Assembly (NCBI GenBank): GCA_001898485.1
Contig: MKTY01000018.1
Location: 124,001 to 188,000 of the forward strand
Reading direction: 5' to 3'
DNA: 64,000 bases
DNA from: Sphingobacteriales bacterium 46-32
GTDB taxonomy: Bacteria > Bacteroidota > Bacteroidia > Chitinophagales > Chitinophagaceae
Shown here: in pieces, positions 1-9,420 of the stretch
Position numbering within the stretch: the stretch's first letter is position 1
Layout of the letters: every line of letters starts with the position of its first letter
Program-made: the position numbers and the translations under genes
Notes under the pieces: model-generated
Told to the model about the DNA's origin: nothing
The model's input: the letters and a program-made list of their open reading frames with translations, nothing else
Databases searched by the model: none

Positions 1-66
1 CTGCGCTAAAAGTGTGAGGGGAAGCAGAAAGACGAGCAGCAAAGTGGCAAGTCGTTGTTGTAGCAT
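1..66 (-). CDS. N-terminus of a secreted protein, cut by the window edge
   Basis: An ATG at 66 on the minus strand opens 22 codons that run off the left edge. They read as a Sec signal peptide: a short basic start (MLQQRLATL), then a Leu/Val/Phe-rich core ending LLPLTLLAQ. The gene lies downstream of the hybrid sensor-regulator on the same strand. In Bacteroidota such regulators often sit beside outer-membrane glycan transporters (SusC-type), so a TonB-dependent receptor is possible, but nothing beyond the signal peptide is visible. Exported status is fairly sure; the function is unknown. Confidence 0.55.
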   Translation of the reverse strand, partial: MLQQRLATLLLVFLLPLTLLAQ

Positions 67-307
67 AAGCAGATGTTTTAAAATAAGGGGTTAAACTCTG
101 CCTGCAAGAGGACATGCCCTGTATCAGGACTGGTTTTCTTTCTGGCAAGAGTCAATGCAAATTTGTAAGGAGATAAAAATTAAAGGGGGGAGAATCATAA
201 AAGATATGAGTGATTATTTTAAAAACCCCGCAATTTGTTGATTACCAATTTGGATAATTTGAAAACCAACCGATATTCTACCATATTAATATGGAGTTTG
301 CCTGAAT

Positions 308-407
308 AAAGGTGGACGGTAAAAGGTAGAAGGTAGAGGGTCAGGAGATGAAGAGGAAAGATTAGATGTTTTCCTTTTACCCTCTACCTTTCACCTCCCA
401 CCTTTAC
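308..407. repeat. Inverted polypurine/polypyrimidine repeat after the HTCS gene
   Basis: The left arm (308-341, rich in AGGTRGA) and right arm (379-407, ACCCTCTACCTTTCACC-like) are imperfect reverse complements able to form a long stem-loop. The right arm begins just past the stop codon of the minus-strand regulator gene. Related purine/pyrimidine words occur near 23460-23500, 23881-23935 and 29396-29453. It may end transcription or be a dispersed repeat; there is no T-run of a classical terminator. I see nothing else in the gene-free stretch 67-307 apart from AT-rich DNA that should hold the promoter of the gene starting at 66. Confidence 0.5.
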
Positions 408-409
408 AG

Positions 410-3400
410 TCAGTTAATGGGCCTGTGGTCCTGGATGTACTCGCGTGGATTTTTGCCATACTGCTTTTTAAACTCCTGGCTAAAGTATTTACGGTCATAA
501 TAACCTACCGCAGCGGCTACTTCATTTACGTTTAATTGCTGACCTCGGAGGAGTTCTGCCGCCTTTTTGAGACGTATGGATTTGATAAAATCATTGACCG
601 ACATATTGGTCACCGCTTTTATCTTTTTATATAATACCGGCACACTCATGGCCAGGTGACGCGAAAGCATATCAACCCCAAATTCAGGATTATCAAGATT
701 GTCTTCAATAAACTGAACGAGCTCCTGCAGATAAGCCTGCTCGGTAGTATTGGAGGCAGGTACATCTGTCGCTGGTGATGAAGAGGGAGCTGACGGATGG
801 GGAGCCCAGCTCTTCTGAAAGTGTTCACGCAAACGTTCGCGTGAGAGCAACAGGTTGCGTACATTCAACTCCAGCACCTTTGTGCTGAATGGCTTCGTTA
901 CATACAGATCGGCGCCATTTTCCAATCCGCTCACCTTATCGTTTTGTGTGCCCTTTGCGGTCAGGAGTATTACAGGAATATGGCTGGTGCGCGTATCTGT
1001 CTTGAGGTGGTAACACATTTCCACACCTTCCATTTCGGGCATCATCACATCACTGATGATGAGGTCAGGTATTTCTGTGCGGGCCAGCTCCAGTCCCTGC
1101 ACACCATCTCCAGCCTCCAGTACCCTGTATTTATCGGCAAAGGTATCGCGCACCAGGGCCCGCAGGCTGATATTGTCTTCTACTATTAATAGAGTATTGC
1201 CCGTTTTTTCTCGGAAATTATCAGCCACTTCCGTACCCAGGTCTATCGGATCAACCAGCGATACAGATGGACGGCGTACCGGCTCATCAATCCATTTCAG
1301 CTGATCAGTATCAAAATGGGTGTAGCCCTTGGGTAGGGTCACTCTAAACGTGGTACGACCATCCTGGTTATCGGAGGCAGGCACACTTTCCACTACAATA
1401 GAACCATGATGCAGCGATATGATCGTACGTGCCAGAGCCAGGCCAATACCGTAGCCTGTATTCTGCACACCATGATCGGCCACCTGAAAAAAATTGGTAA
1501 AGACCTTGTCGAGGTACTCCGGCGCTATACCCCGGCCATTATCGGTGACCGCCACGATCACTTCCTTTTCGGCATCTTTTATTTCAAGCGTGATCGTGCC
1601 GTTTTGCGGTGTAAAGCGGATGGCATTTGTAAGCAGGTTGATAAATACTTTTTCCATCTGCTCGCGGTCAAAATATACGGCAATGGCATCTGTATGCTGT
1701 ATAAAGGAAAGCGTGATGTTTTTATGAATACAGGCATCCCGCACACTTACATAGATTTCTTCGAGGAAAGCGATAATATCATACTTACCGGGGTAAAGCT
1801 TCATATTGCCCGTTTCGGCTTTTCTGAAATCCATTAGTTCGTTAACGAGTCGTAACAGGCGATTGGCATTTTGCTGTACAGCCCCCAGTTGCTGACGCAC
1901 AAAATGATTGGTCTCCTGCGATTCCAGCATGCGGTCTACCGGTGCTGTAATAAGCGTAAGGTGGGTACGAATCTCATGCGAGATATTGGTGAAAAAATTG
2001 AGTTTTACATGATGCAACTCTTCTTCCTTTTTGAGTAACGCGCCCAGGAAGAAATAACGCACAATCAAAAAACCCACGCCGGCAATAGCCAGAATATAAA
2101 TACAATAAGCCCACCAGGTAAGCCAGAAGGGTGGGAGTACATTTATTTTAAACGAAACCGGATCGCTCCAGATGCCATCATTATTGGCGCCTTTTACAAG
2201 AAAGTTGTACTGCCCCGGCGGCAGGTTAGCATAGTTTACAGCAGGCGTGCCGGTAAAATTCCAGGCCTTGTCATAACCTTCCAGTTTATAGGCATAGCTG
2301 TTCTTGTTGCTTTTTATATGATTGAGTACAGCAAAATCAATACCCACCATATTCTGATTGTACCGCAGCGTCACGCCCGCTGTGTGTGAGATGGACTGTG
2401 GCAGTAAACTTTGCTGATCACCCGGTTTTACCGGTTCATTAAACAGTCGCAGATCGGTGAGCACCAGCCGCGGTACTTTTTGATTGGACTGAATACGGTC
2501 GGGAAAAAAATGAGTGATACCATTAAAACCGCCAAAGAAAAACTCACCTGCATCATCTTTAAAAAAGGATTTGAAGTTAAATGCATTGCCGGCAATACCA
2601 TCACTCACCGTAAATATCTGCAACTGGTCCTGTGCGGGGTTAAATTTCAACAGGCCATTGTCTGAACTCATCCAGAGATGTCCCTGCTGGTCTTCCAGTA
2701 TACCCATAATATTGCGGGTATTGAGTTTGTTGTCCTGGCTTACATAATCCAGGCTATGCGTGTTTTCGTTGTAGCGGGTCAAACCGCTTTGACGCATACC
2801 CATCCATATCTGTGAGCGGCGGTCCTGCAATACGCAGTTGACCTGTTCATTACTTATTTTCTGAAATGTTTCATTGGTAAGCAGGTACAATCCATCGGAA
2901 GTAGCGATCCACAAACGTCGTTTGTCGTCTTCATAGAAGTAGCTGGCGGTACTGCCAAAAGGAGCAGACTGGGTAAATGTATTGTTGACGGGTTCCAGTC
3001 CACGTGTTGTTTTATTAAACAATTTTATACCCAGCGTAGATCCAACCCAGAACCTGCCGCGACTGTCTTCAAACACACTCAGCACTTCTGAGTTTAGGGT
3101 TGTAGCATCATTTTCTTTAAACAGGTAACGGCGAAAACTGCGTGTGGCAGGATCTAAGTGGTTGAGACCTCCGCCGTGTGTGCCGCACCAGATATTCCCT
3201 TCGCGGTCACGGTATACCACTTTTATAAGATTGGAACCGATGCTGAGCGGATCGGCAGCATTATGTTTATAGCTCGTAAAGAGGCCACTGCTTCTGTCGT
3301 AGTAGTTTAGGCCACCGCCTTCGGTACCGATCCAGAGATTTTTTTTCTCATCTTCCGTAATACTGCTGATTACGTTATTGCTCAGAAAATTGGGGGCATC

Positions 3401-4450
3401 TTTTTTACGCAGCACGGCAAATTCGGTATTGACTGCATACGTATAATTGAGACCACCAAAATAAGTACCGGTCCAGATATTGCCGCTCACATCCTGGTAC
3501 AGGCAATGCACACTGTTGTGACTCAGGCTGTGCGGATCGCCATCTTTCTGCTGAAAGGAATAAACAACCCGGAGGTTTTCATCCAGCACGCTGATGCCTT
3601 CCTGTGTGCCGATCCACAATAACCCGGATTTGTCGAGCAGTATTTTGCGTACATTATTATTGATGAGAGAGGGTTGGCCGCTTATATGCAGAAAGCGGCG
3701 AAAACGATCAGTGCCCGGCTCCAGCATATTGAGACCATTGTTGAGTGTGGCCGCCCAGATACGGCCAAAACGATCTTCTTCTATACCCGTTATCAGATCT
3801 GCGCTAAGGGTAGCGGCATCGGCGGGGTTGTGCCGGAATACTTTCATGCCCTGTGTCTGCCCGTTGGGCAATTGCAGTAAGCCGGCAATAGTGCCTATCC
3901 ATATATGCCCGTTTCTGTCCTGAGCAATAGAGCGCACGCCCACATCCGAGGCCACACCGGAGCTTTTCGGAAAGTCAACCGCTACGAGGCGGTCATTGAC
4001 CATATTATAAAGGCCTTCATTGGTACCTACCCAAAGTCGTCCGCTCCGGTCTTCGAAGATGCTGGCAAAAGAAAGCTGGTGGTCGCGGGGCGAAGGGATA
4101 CGTTTGAAACGATCCAGTGCCGCATCATATTTATTGAGGCCAAAATAGGTGCCTACCCACATTTGATTGCGGGAGTCGTTGAGGATCGATAAAATATTAT
4201 TATTGGTAAGCGTAGTGGAATCGTTTTGCCGCGACTGGTAAATGCGGAAGCGATAACCATCATAACGGTTAAGCCCATTGCTGGTGCCAATCCAGATGAA
4301 ACCCTGTTCGTCCTGGCTTACGGATAATACCGCATTTTGCGAAAGCCCGTTTTCTACCGTAAGGTGGTGAAAGGCGATGCTTTGCGCAACACCAGCCACC
4401 GGGCACAGCAGGTACAGCACCAGGTATAATATGGAGTGTCTTTTCAGCAT
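410..4450 (-). CDS. Hybrid two-component sensor/AraC-type response regulator (HTCS)
   Basis: This 1346-residue protein fuses sensor, kinase, receiver and DNA-binding domains, the usual regulator of glycan-utilisation loci in Bacteroidota. Order seen: signal peptide; about 750 residues of Reg_prop propeller repeats (recurring IWIGT, LWVGT, WMGM) and a Y_Y_Y domain, forming the periplasmic sensor; one membrane helix near residues 775-800; HisKA near 825-890 with the phospho-His in NISHEIRTHLTLI; HATPase_c near 930-1035 (NLLTNAIRF, DNGRGI, GYGIGLAL); a receiver near 1085-1200 with the phospho-Asp in ISDVMMP; and a C-terminal AraC helix-turn-helix. The H-box has His where most homologues have Pro (HEIRTPL). 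The ATG at 4450 directly precedes the signal peptide. It probably senses a glycan fragment and controls the plus-strand genes from 4746 onward or the gene cut at the left edge; this is inferred from position only. Confidence 0.95.
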   Translation of the reverse strand: MLKRHSILYLVLYLLCPVAGVAQSIAFHHLTVENGLSQNAVLSVSQDEQGFIWIGTSNGLNRYDGYRFRIYQSRQNDSTTLTNNNILSILNDSRNQMWVGTYFGLNKYDAALDRFKRIPSPRDHQLSFASIFEDRSGRLWVGTNEGLYNMVNDRLVAVDFPKSSGVASDVGVRSIAQDRNGHIWIGTIAGLLQLPNGQTQGMKVFRHNPADAATLSADLITGIEEDRFGRIWAATLNNGLNMLEPGTDRFRRFLHISGQPSLINNNVRKILLDKSGLLWIGTQEGISVLDENLRVVYSFQQKDGDPHSLSHNSVHCLYQDVSGNIWTGTYFGGLNYTYAVNTEFAVLRKKDAPNFLSNNVISSITEDEKKNLWIGTEGGGLNYYDRSSGLFTSYKHNAADPLSIGSNLIKVVYRDREGNIWCGTHGGGLNHLDPATRSFRRYLFKENDATTLNSEVLSVFEDSRGRFWVGSTLGIKLFNKTTRGLEPVNNTFTQSAPFGSTASYFYEDDKRRLWIATSDGLYLLTNETFQKISNEQVNCVLQDRRSQIWMGMRQSGLTRYNENTHSLDYVSQDNKLNTRNIMGILEDQQGHLWMSSDNGLLKFNPAQDQLQIFTVSDGIAGNAFNFKSFFKDDAGEFFFGGFNGITHFFPDRIQSNQKVPRLVLTDLRLFNEPVKPGDQQSLLPQSISHTAGVTLRYNQNMVGIDFAVLNHIKSNKNSYAYKLEGYDKAWNFTGTPAVNYANLPPGQYNFLVKGANNDGIWSDPVSFKINVLPPFWLTWWAYCIYILAIAGVGFLIVRYFFLGALLKKEEELHHVKLNFFTNISHEIRTHLTLITAPVDRMLESQETNHFVRQQLGAVQQNANRLLRLVNELMDFRKAETGNMKLYPGKYDIIAFLEEIYVSVRDACIHKNITLSFIQHTDAIAVYFDREQMEKVFINLLTNAIRFTPQNGTITLEIKDAEKEVIVAVTDNGRGIAPEYLDKVFTNFFQVADHGVQNTGYGIGLALARTIISLHHGSIVVESVPASDNQDGRTTFRVTLPKGYTHFDTDQLKWIDEPVRRPSVSLVDPIDLGTEVADNFREKTGNTLLIVEDNISLRALVRDTFADKYRVLEAGDGVQGLELARTEIPDLIISDVMMPEMEGVEMCYHLKTDTRTSHIPVILLTAKGTQNDKVSGLENGADLYVTKPFSTKVLELNVRNLLLSRERLREHFQKSWAPHPSAPSSSPATDVPASNTTEQAYLQELVQFIEDNLDNPEFGVDMLSRHLAMSVPVLYKKIKAVTNMSVNDFIKSIRLKKAAELLRGQQLNVNEVAAAVGYYDRKYFSQEFKKQYGKNPREYIQDHRPIN

Positions 4451-4745
4451 GGCTAGTAATCAGGTAAGCCGGTTTCCACCAGGGGTACTATCCGGTCATA
4501 AATCCTTGCTGGCTAAATTTACGATTGAAAACCAATATAGTGTGCAATATTTAAAATACTCACCTCATTTACTTAAGATTATCCCCCTTTTGTGAGCATG
4601 TTGTGAAGGAACTTTACCCGGATCAACAATCCGGCTTGCCATAGCCGGGTGGCGCTGCTATTTTTTGGTTAACTTACCGGCAAATGCTGATGGACAGGAA
4701 ACGGTGAAATGCCTGCCGGGTTAAGTGCAAAACTGATACAGGAAC

Positions 4746-7700
4746 ATGAAAAAACGATTGAACAGGCCGGTACTGATAGGTGTCCTAATTTTTGCGGCAG
4801 TGCTCCTCATTGCCCGCATGGGCTTCTCTGGCAACCTCGCCATACCCGACGATGTGAAAGCCGCCATGGCTGCTCTCCCGGATCAGCTCGATTATAATAT
4901 TCATGTAAAAAAAATATTATCTGATAAATGTTTCAGTTGCCATGGACCCGATGCTGCCAAGCAGAAAGGGGACCTGCGGCTGGATGTGGCAAAAGCCGCT
5001 TACGGCAAAACAACAGAAAGCGGACGCAAGGCCATTAAACCGGGCAGCCTTTCTAAAAGTGATGTAGCCCACCGTATACTCAGCGACGATGCAGAGTACC
5101 GCATGCCCACACCTGCTTCACACCTGAACCTTACGACCGAAGAAAAAGCCATTCTGCTCAAATGGATTGATGAAGGTGCAGAATATAAGCCTCACTGGGC
5201 CTTTTTGCCGGTAAAAGAGCATTCGCTCCCCGAAGTACAGAACAAAGCCTGGGTGCGCAACGATATTGACCGTTTTGTGCTGAATCGCCTCGAAAAAGAA
5301 GGGATAGAACCATCTGCAGAGGCCGATAAGGAAACGCTTATCCGCCGCGTGGCTTTTGACCTTACAGGCATATCACCCGGTATTGCAGAAATCGATGCAT
5401 TTGTAAAAGACACTTCGCCCGATGCCTATGAGCGTATGGTGGATCGCTATCTGCAATCGCCGCACTACGGTGAACGGATGGCTGCTTACTGGCTCGATGT
5501 TGCCCGCTTTGCCGACAGTCATGGTTACCTCGACGACAAGCATCGCGATGCATCGCCCTGGCGCGATTGGGTGATTAGTGCGTATAACCGGAATATTCCT
5601 TTCGATCAGTTTATTACCTGGCAACTGGCCGGCGATCTGCTGCCCAATGCCACTCGCGAACAAATACTCGCGACCGGCTTTAACCGCAATCAGAAACAAA
5701 ACAGCGAAGCTGGTATCATTCCCGAAGAATTCAGGGTAGAATATAATGTAGACCGGACCAATACACTGGGTACGGCACTTATGGGTCTTACGGTGGGCTG
5801 CGCCAAATGCCATGATCATAAGTATGACCCCATCAGCCAGAAAGATTATTTCTCACTTTATGCTTTCTTCAACAGCACATTTGAATTGGGTAGCTCCAAT
5901 TACGGTGCGGATAATAATATTGTACCGGGTCCCACATTGATGCTGCCGACTGCTGAGCAGGAAACGAAGGTGGCAGAACTGCGGCAATGGCTGAGCCGTC
6001 ATGCAACTGCTCCGGTAAAGAATACGGATGCTCCGGCCGTCACACTGCAGGATAAAATGCTCGCCAGTCTTTCTTTCGATAAAGTTGAAAACATCAGCAC
6101 CTCTACCGGTAAAAAGACGGAGACCATTCCTGCCATGCGCAATGATGTGAACCCGGGTCTCTCGGCCGCCACCCATTACGTAGAGCAGGCGGAAGGCAAA
6201 ATGGGTAATAGCCTGTTACTGGATGAGCAGACCGGTGTCAACTTTCCGCCTTACCAGGTAGGTGCTTTTGAACGGTATGAACCCTTTTCTTTTTCGCTCT
6301 GGATAAAGGTTCCCAAACGTTACGAAGAGTCGGCCATTTTGCATCATAGCGATCCGCGCCGTTATGGCTTTCAGGGATATGATCTGCTGCTGAAAGAAAA
6401 CAAACTCAACTTTCGCCTCATGCATGCATTTCCGCACGATGCTATCAGCGTGTTGTCGAAAGCAGCATTAGACTCCAACAAGTGGTACCATATAGCAGTG
6501 AGTTATGATGGCAGCAGTACGGCGGCAGGCGTTAAACTGTATATAAACGGACAGGCGGTGCAGCAGGAGGTGGAGTACGATAACCTGAAGAAAAATATCA
6601 GACCATTTCCCAATGTGCATAAAGTGGTTTGGTTTCGCGGCCTGGCTTTTGGTGCACGCGAGCTTGAGCGTACGATGAAAGGAGCGCAGCTCGATGAGTT
6701 TTATTTATTCAATAATCAGTTGACAGATGCAGAAGCGGCCTGGCTCTATCAGACGGTACGCCTGCCGGTAACATCCAGGCATGCACCTGCAAAACCTTCG
6801 GCCGATAGTATTTTTATTCAGCGAAAAAACCTGGCCGATGTATATGATTCTACCAAAGAGGTAATGGTAATGGGTGATCTTCCCAAACCACGGGTAACCC
6901 ATGTATTGCTGCGGGGTGTGTATGATAGCTATGGAGATGTTGTACAGCCGGCCACACCAGCTTCAGTGCTTCCTTTTCCCGACTCACTTCCCAAAAACCG
7001 GCTTGGGCTTGCACGCTGGTTGTTTCTGCCACAAAACCCGCTTACCGGTCGCATTGCTGTAAACCGTATTTGGGAAATGTATTTTGGACGTGGCCTGGTA
7101 AAGACTACCGATGATTTTGGCAACCAGGGCGAGATGCCCACGCATCCTGAGCTGATGGATTACCTGGCCCTGAAATACCGCAAAGAAGGATGGAATACAA
7201 AACAACTGCAGAAGTTTATTCTCATGAGCGCCACGTACCGGCAATCGTCGGTGATAAGGCCGGAACTCTTGCAGATCGATCCGGAAAATAAACTGCTGGC
7301 CCGCAGCTCACGGTACAAGATGCCGGCTGAGATGATACGCGACAATGCGCTATCGGTAGCAGGCTTGCTTTCTTCGCGCATCGGCGGCCCCAGCGTATAT
7401 CCCTACCAGCCTGCCGGATTGTGGGAAGCGCTTAGTGATAAGAGCTGGCGGTACGTGTATAAATTGTCGGGCGGCGAAGACCTCTTCCGGCGCAGCATTT
7501 ATACGATCGTGAAGCGCTCCAGTCCGCCGCCTTATATGCTGATCTTTGATGCGCCCGACCGCAACTTCTGCACTGTTAAAAGACCGGTATCCAGCTCACC
7601 ACTGCAGGCGCTGGTATTGATGAATGATCCCACTTTTGTGGAAGCATCCAAATTTGTAGCGCAACGTATGCTGCAGGAGGGAGGTGCTGATATGTCCGCC

Positions 7701-7943
7701 CGCCTTAGTTACGGTTTTCGCCTCATAACCGGTCGTACACCCAGCGCAAAAGAAAAAGAGTTGCTGACGAAAATGTATGATACGGAACTGGCCCATTACA
7801 AAGCACAACCTGCCAAAGCCCGTAAGCTGCTCGATGTGGGTGATGCGCCATTCAGTGTACAAAACGATATTACAAACCTGGCCGCCTGTTCGAATGTGGT
7901 CATGGCATTAATGAATACAGATGAATTCGTAACCAGAAAATGA
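4746..7943 (+). CDS. PSD1/DUF1549 Planctomycete-type c-cytochrome with LamG domain
   Basis: A 1065-residue exported protein of the DUF1549/DUF1553 type, typical of Planctomycetes and also found in some Bacteroidota. Seen in order: an N-terminal hydrophobic anchor (residues 8-24); a PSCyt1 domain with heme motif CFSCH near 62-66; DUF1549 near 165-400 with a second CxxCH motif (CAKCH) near 352-356; a LamG/concanavalin-like domain near 490-660; and DUF1553 (PSD1) near 730-1060. Two CxxCH motifs imply two covalent c-type hemes. The biochemical role of the family is unproven. The LamG domain and the polysaccharide-lyase neighbours suggest it binds a carbohydrate at the cell surface and may take part in oxidation or electron transfer. 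It is the first of four tightly spaced plus-strand genes; the DUF1501 gene follows after 6 bp, and this pairing is a known association. Confidence 0.93.
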   Translation: MKKRLNRPVLIGVLIFAAVLLIARMGFSGNLAIPDDVKAAMAALPDQLDYNIHVKKILSDKCFSCHGPDAAKQKGDLRLDVAKAAYGKTTESGRKAIKPGSLSKSDVAHRILSDDAEYRMPTPASHLNLTTEEKAILLKWIDEGAEYKPHWAFLPVKEHSLPEVQNKAWVRNDIDRFVLNRLEKEGIEPSAEADKETLIRRVAFDLTGISPGIAEIDAFVKDTSPDAYERMVDRYLQSPHYGERMAAYWLDVARFADSHGYLDDKHRDASPWRDWVISAYNRNIPFDQFITWQLAGDLLPNATREQILATGFNRNQKQNSEAGIIPEEFRVEYNVDRTNTLGTALMGLTVGCAKCHDHKYDPISQKDYFSLYAFFNSTFELGSSNYGADNNIVPGPTLMLPTAEQETKVAELRQWLSRHATAPVKNTDAPAVTLQDKMLASLSFDKVENISTSTGKKTETIPAMRNDVNPGLSAATHYVEQAEGKMGNSLLLDEQTGVNFPPYQVGAFERYEPFSFSLWIKVPKRYEESAILHHSDPRRYGFQGYDLLLKENKLNFRLMHAFPHDAISVLSKAALDSNKWYHIAVSYDGSSTAAGVKLYINGQAVQQEVEYDNLKKNIRPFPNVHKVVWFRGLAFGARELERTMKGAQLDEFYLFNNQLTDAEAAWLYQTVRLPVTSRHAPAKPSADSIFIQRKNLADVYDSTKEVMVMGDLPKPRVTHVLLRGVYDSYGDVVQPATPASVLPFPDSLPKNRLGLARWLFLPQNPLTGRIAVNRIWEMYFGRGLVKTTDDFGNQGEMPTHPELMDYLALKYRKEGWNTKQLQKFILMSATYRQSSVIRPELLQIDPENKLLARSSRYKMPAEMIRDNALSVAGLLSSRIGGPSVYPYQPAGLWEALSDKSWRYVYKLSGGEDLFRRSIYTIVKRSSPPPYMLIFDAPDRNFCTVKRPVSSSPLQALVLMNDPTFVEASKFVAQRMLQEGGADMSARLSYGFRLITGRTPSAKEKELLTKMYDTELAHYKAQPAKARKLLDVGDAPFSVQNDITNLAACSNVVMALMNTDEFVTRK

Positions 7944-7949
7944 CGAATC

Positions 7950-9419
7950 ATGGATGAGATCAGTAAACATTTTTATAACAGCAGCCGCCGCGATTTTTTG
8001 CGCGGTTCAGCACTGGGCCTCGGAGGTATTGCACTGAGTAGCCTGCTGGGCTGCGAGTCCGGTGTAAAACAAGTGGTAAAGAAAATGGTGGCGGGTGAGC
8101 CAGATGAGAATCATCCGCTTATTAATCCGCATTTTGTGCCAAGAGCCAAACGGGTGATCTACCTCTTTCAGAGCGGGGGGCCTTCCCAAATGGAGCTGTT
8201 TGACTACAAGCCTCATTTGTACCAGATGCACGGACAGGAAATACCTGCCAGCGTGCTGGGCAATGGTCGTGTCTCGGGCATGGTGTCGAATCAAAATGGT
8301 TTTCCGCTTGCGCAGCCTGCCGCTACTTTCAAACAGTATGGAGCAAGTGGCGCCTATATGAGCGACCTGGTGCCGCATACCGCTGGTATCGTTGACGACA
8401 TCTGTATTGTGAAGAGCATGTTTACCGAGCAGATCAATCATGAGCCGGCAGTGATTTTTACGCAGACCGGCAACCAGTTGAGCGGCCGCCCCAGCATTGG
8501 CTCCTGGCTTAGCTATGGGCTGGGCAGTCTCAATCAGAATCTGCCTTCCTTTATTGTAATGGTATCGAAAGGCGGCGGCGATCAACCCATCAGCAACCTG
8601 GCCTGGAGCAACGGTTTTCTGCCCTCTCACCACCAGGGTGTGCAGTTTATGCCCGGTAAGGATCCCGTGCTTTACCTGTCTTCTCCCGACGGAGTAGACC
8701 GGATCGATCGCCGGCGTGCACTGGATTATATCCGCCAGTTTAACCTGCTGCAAAAAGACCAGTGGCAGGATCCGGAGATCGACAGCCGCCTCAATCAGTA
8801 TGAAATGGCTTATCGCATGCAGATGGCTGTACCGGAAATAGCCGACCTCAGCAATGAGCCCGATCATATCCTCGATATGTATGGCCCCGATGTACGCACT
8901 CCGGGTACGTATGCTTACAACTGCCTCATGGCACGCCGCCTGGCCGAAAAGGATGTGCGTTTTATTCAACTCTATCACCTGGGCTGGGATCATCATGGCA
9001 ACCTGGCATCGGGTATACGCCGCGCCACACAGCAGACAGACCAGGCCTCGGCTGCACTGGTAAAAGACCTGAAACAAAGAGGCCTGCTCGATGACACACT
9101 GGTCGTATGGGGCGGTGAATTTGGCCGTACCAGTTTTTGCCAGGGCAAACTCACACCCACTGAGTTTGGGCGCGATCACCACCCGCGTGCTTACAGCATC
9201 TGGATGGCCGGTGGCGGATTACGCAGCGGTATGGTCTACGGAGAAACCGATGATTTTGCACACAATATTGTTAAAGATAAAGTACACGTACACGATTTTC
9301 AGGCTACCCTGCTGTATCTGCTGGGAATTGATCATGAAAAATTTATTTACAAAAGCCAGGGACGCCGCTACCGACTCACCGATGTATCGGGCGAAGTAGT
9401 AAAAGCCATCATTGCCTGA
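7950..9419 (+). CDS. DUF1501 family Tat-exported lipoprotein
   Basis: A 489-residue DUF1501 protein, distantly related to alkaline phosphatase/sulfatase folds (established for the family; no activity is proven). The N-terminus has a twin-arginine motif (SSRRDFLRG, Arg13-Arg14) followed by a lipobox-like LLGC at Cys35, so it is probably a Tat-exported lipoprotein folded before export. The C-terminal half has conserved family stretches with likely metal ligands (GWDHHGN, GGEFGRT, GRDHH). DUF1501 genes regularly follow a DUF1549/DUF1553 gene, as here. The ATG at 7950 is 6 bp after the previous stop, and the next gene begins 2 bp after this stop. The substrate is unknown; a role with the cytochrome partner on surface polysaccharide is inferred. 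Confidence 0.93.
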   Translation: MDEISKHFYNSSRRDFLRGSALGLGGIALSSLLGCESGVKQVVKKMVAGEPDENHPLINPHFVPRAKRVIYLFQSGGPSQMELFDYKPHLYQMHGQEIPASVLGNGRVSGMVSNQNGFPLAQPAATFKQYGASGAYMSDLVPHTAGIVDDICIVKSMFTEQINHEPAVIFTQTGNQLSGRPSIGSWLSYGLGSLNQNLPSFIVMVSKGGGDQPISNLAWSNGFLPSHHQGVQFMPGKDPVLYLSSPDGVDRIDRRRALDYIRQFNLLQKDQWQDPEIDSRLNQYEMAYRMQMAVPEIADLSNEPDHILDMYGPDVRTPGTYAYNCLMARRLAEKDVRFIQLYHLGWDHHGNLASGIRRATQQTDQASAALVKDLKQRGLLDDTLVVWGGEFGRTSFCQGKLTPTEFGRDHHPRAYSIWMAGGGLRSGMVYGETDDFAHNIVKDKVHVHDFQATLLYLLGIDHEKFIYKSQGRRYRLTDVSGEVVKAIIA

Positions 9420-9420
9420 T

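Noticed and set aside
8007-9182. Long open frame (391 codons) opposite the DUF1501 gene
   Set aside because: It lies wholly within a confidently identified gene on the other strand, has no recognisable domain and is Cys/His-rich in the way of antisense frames.
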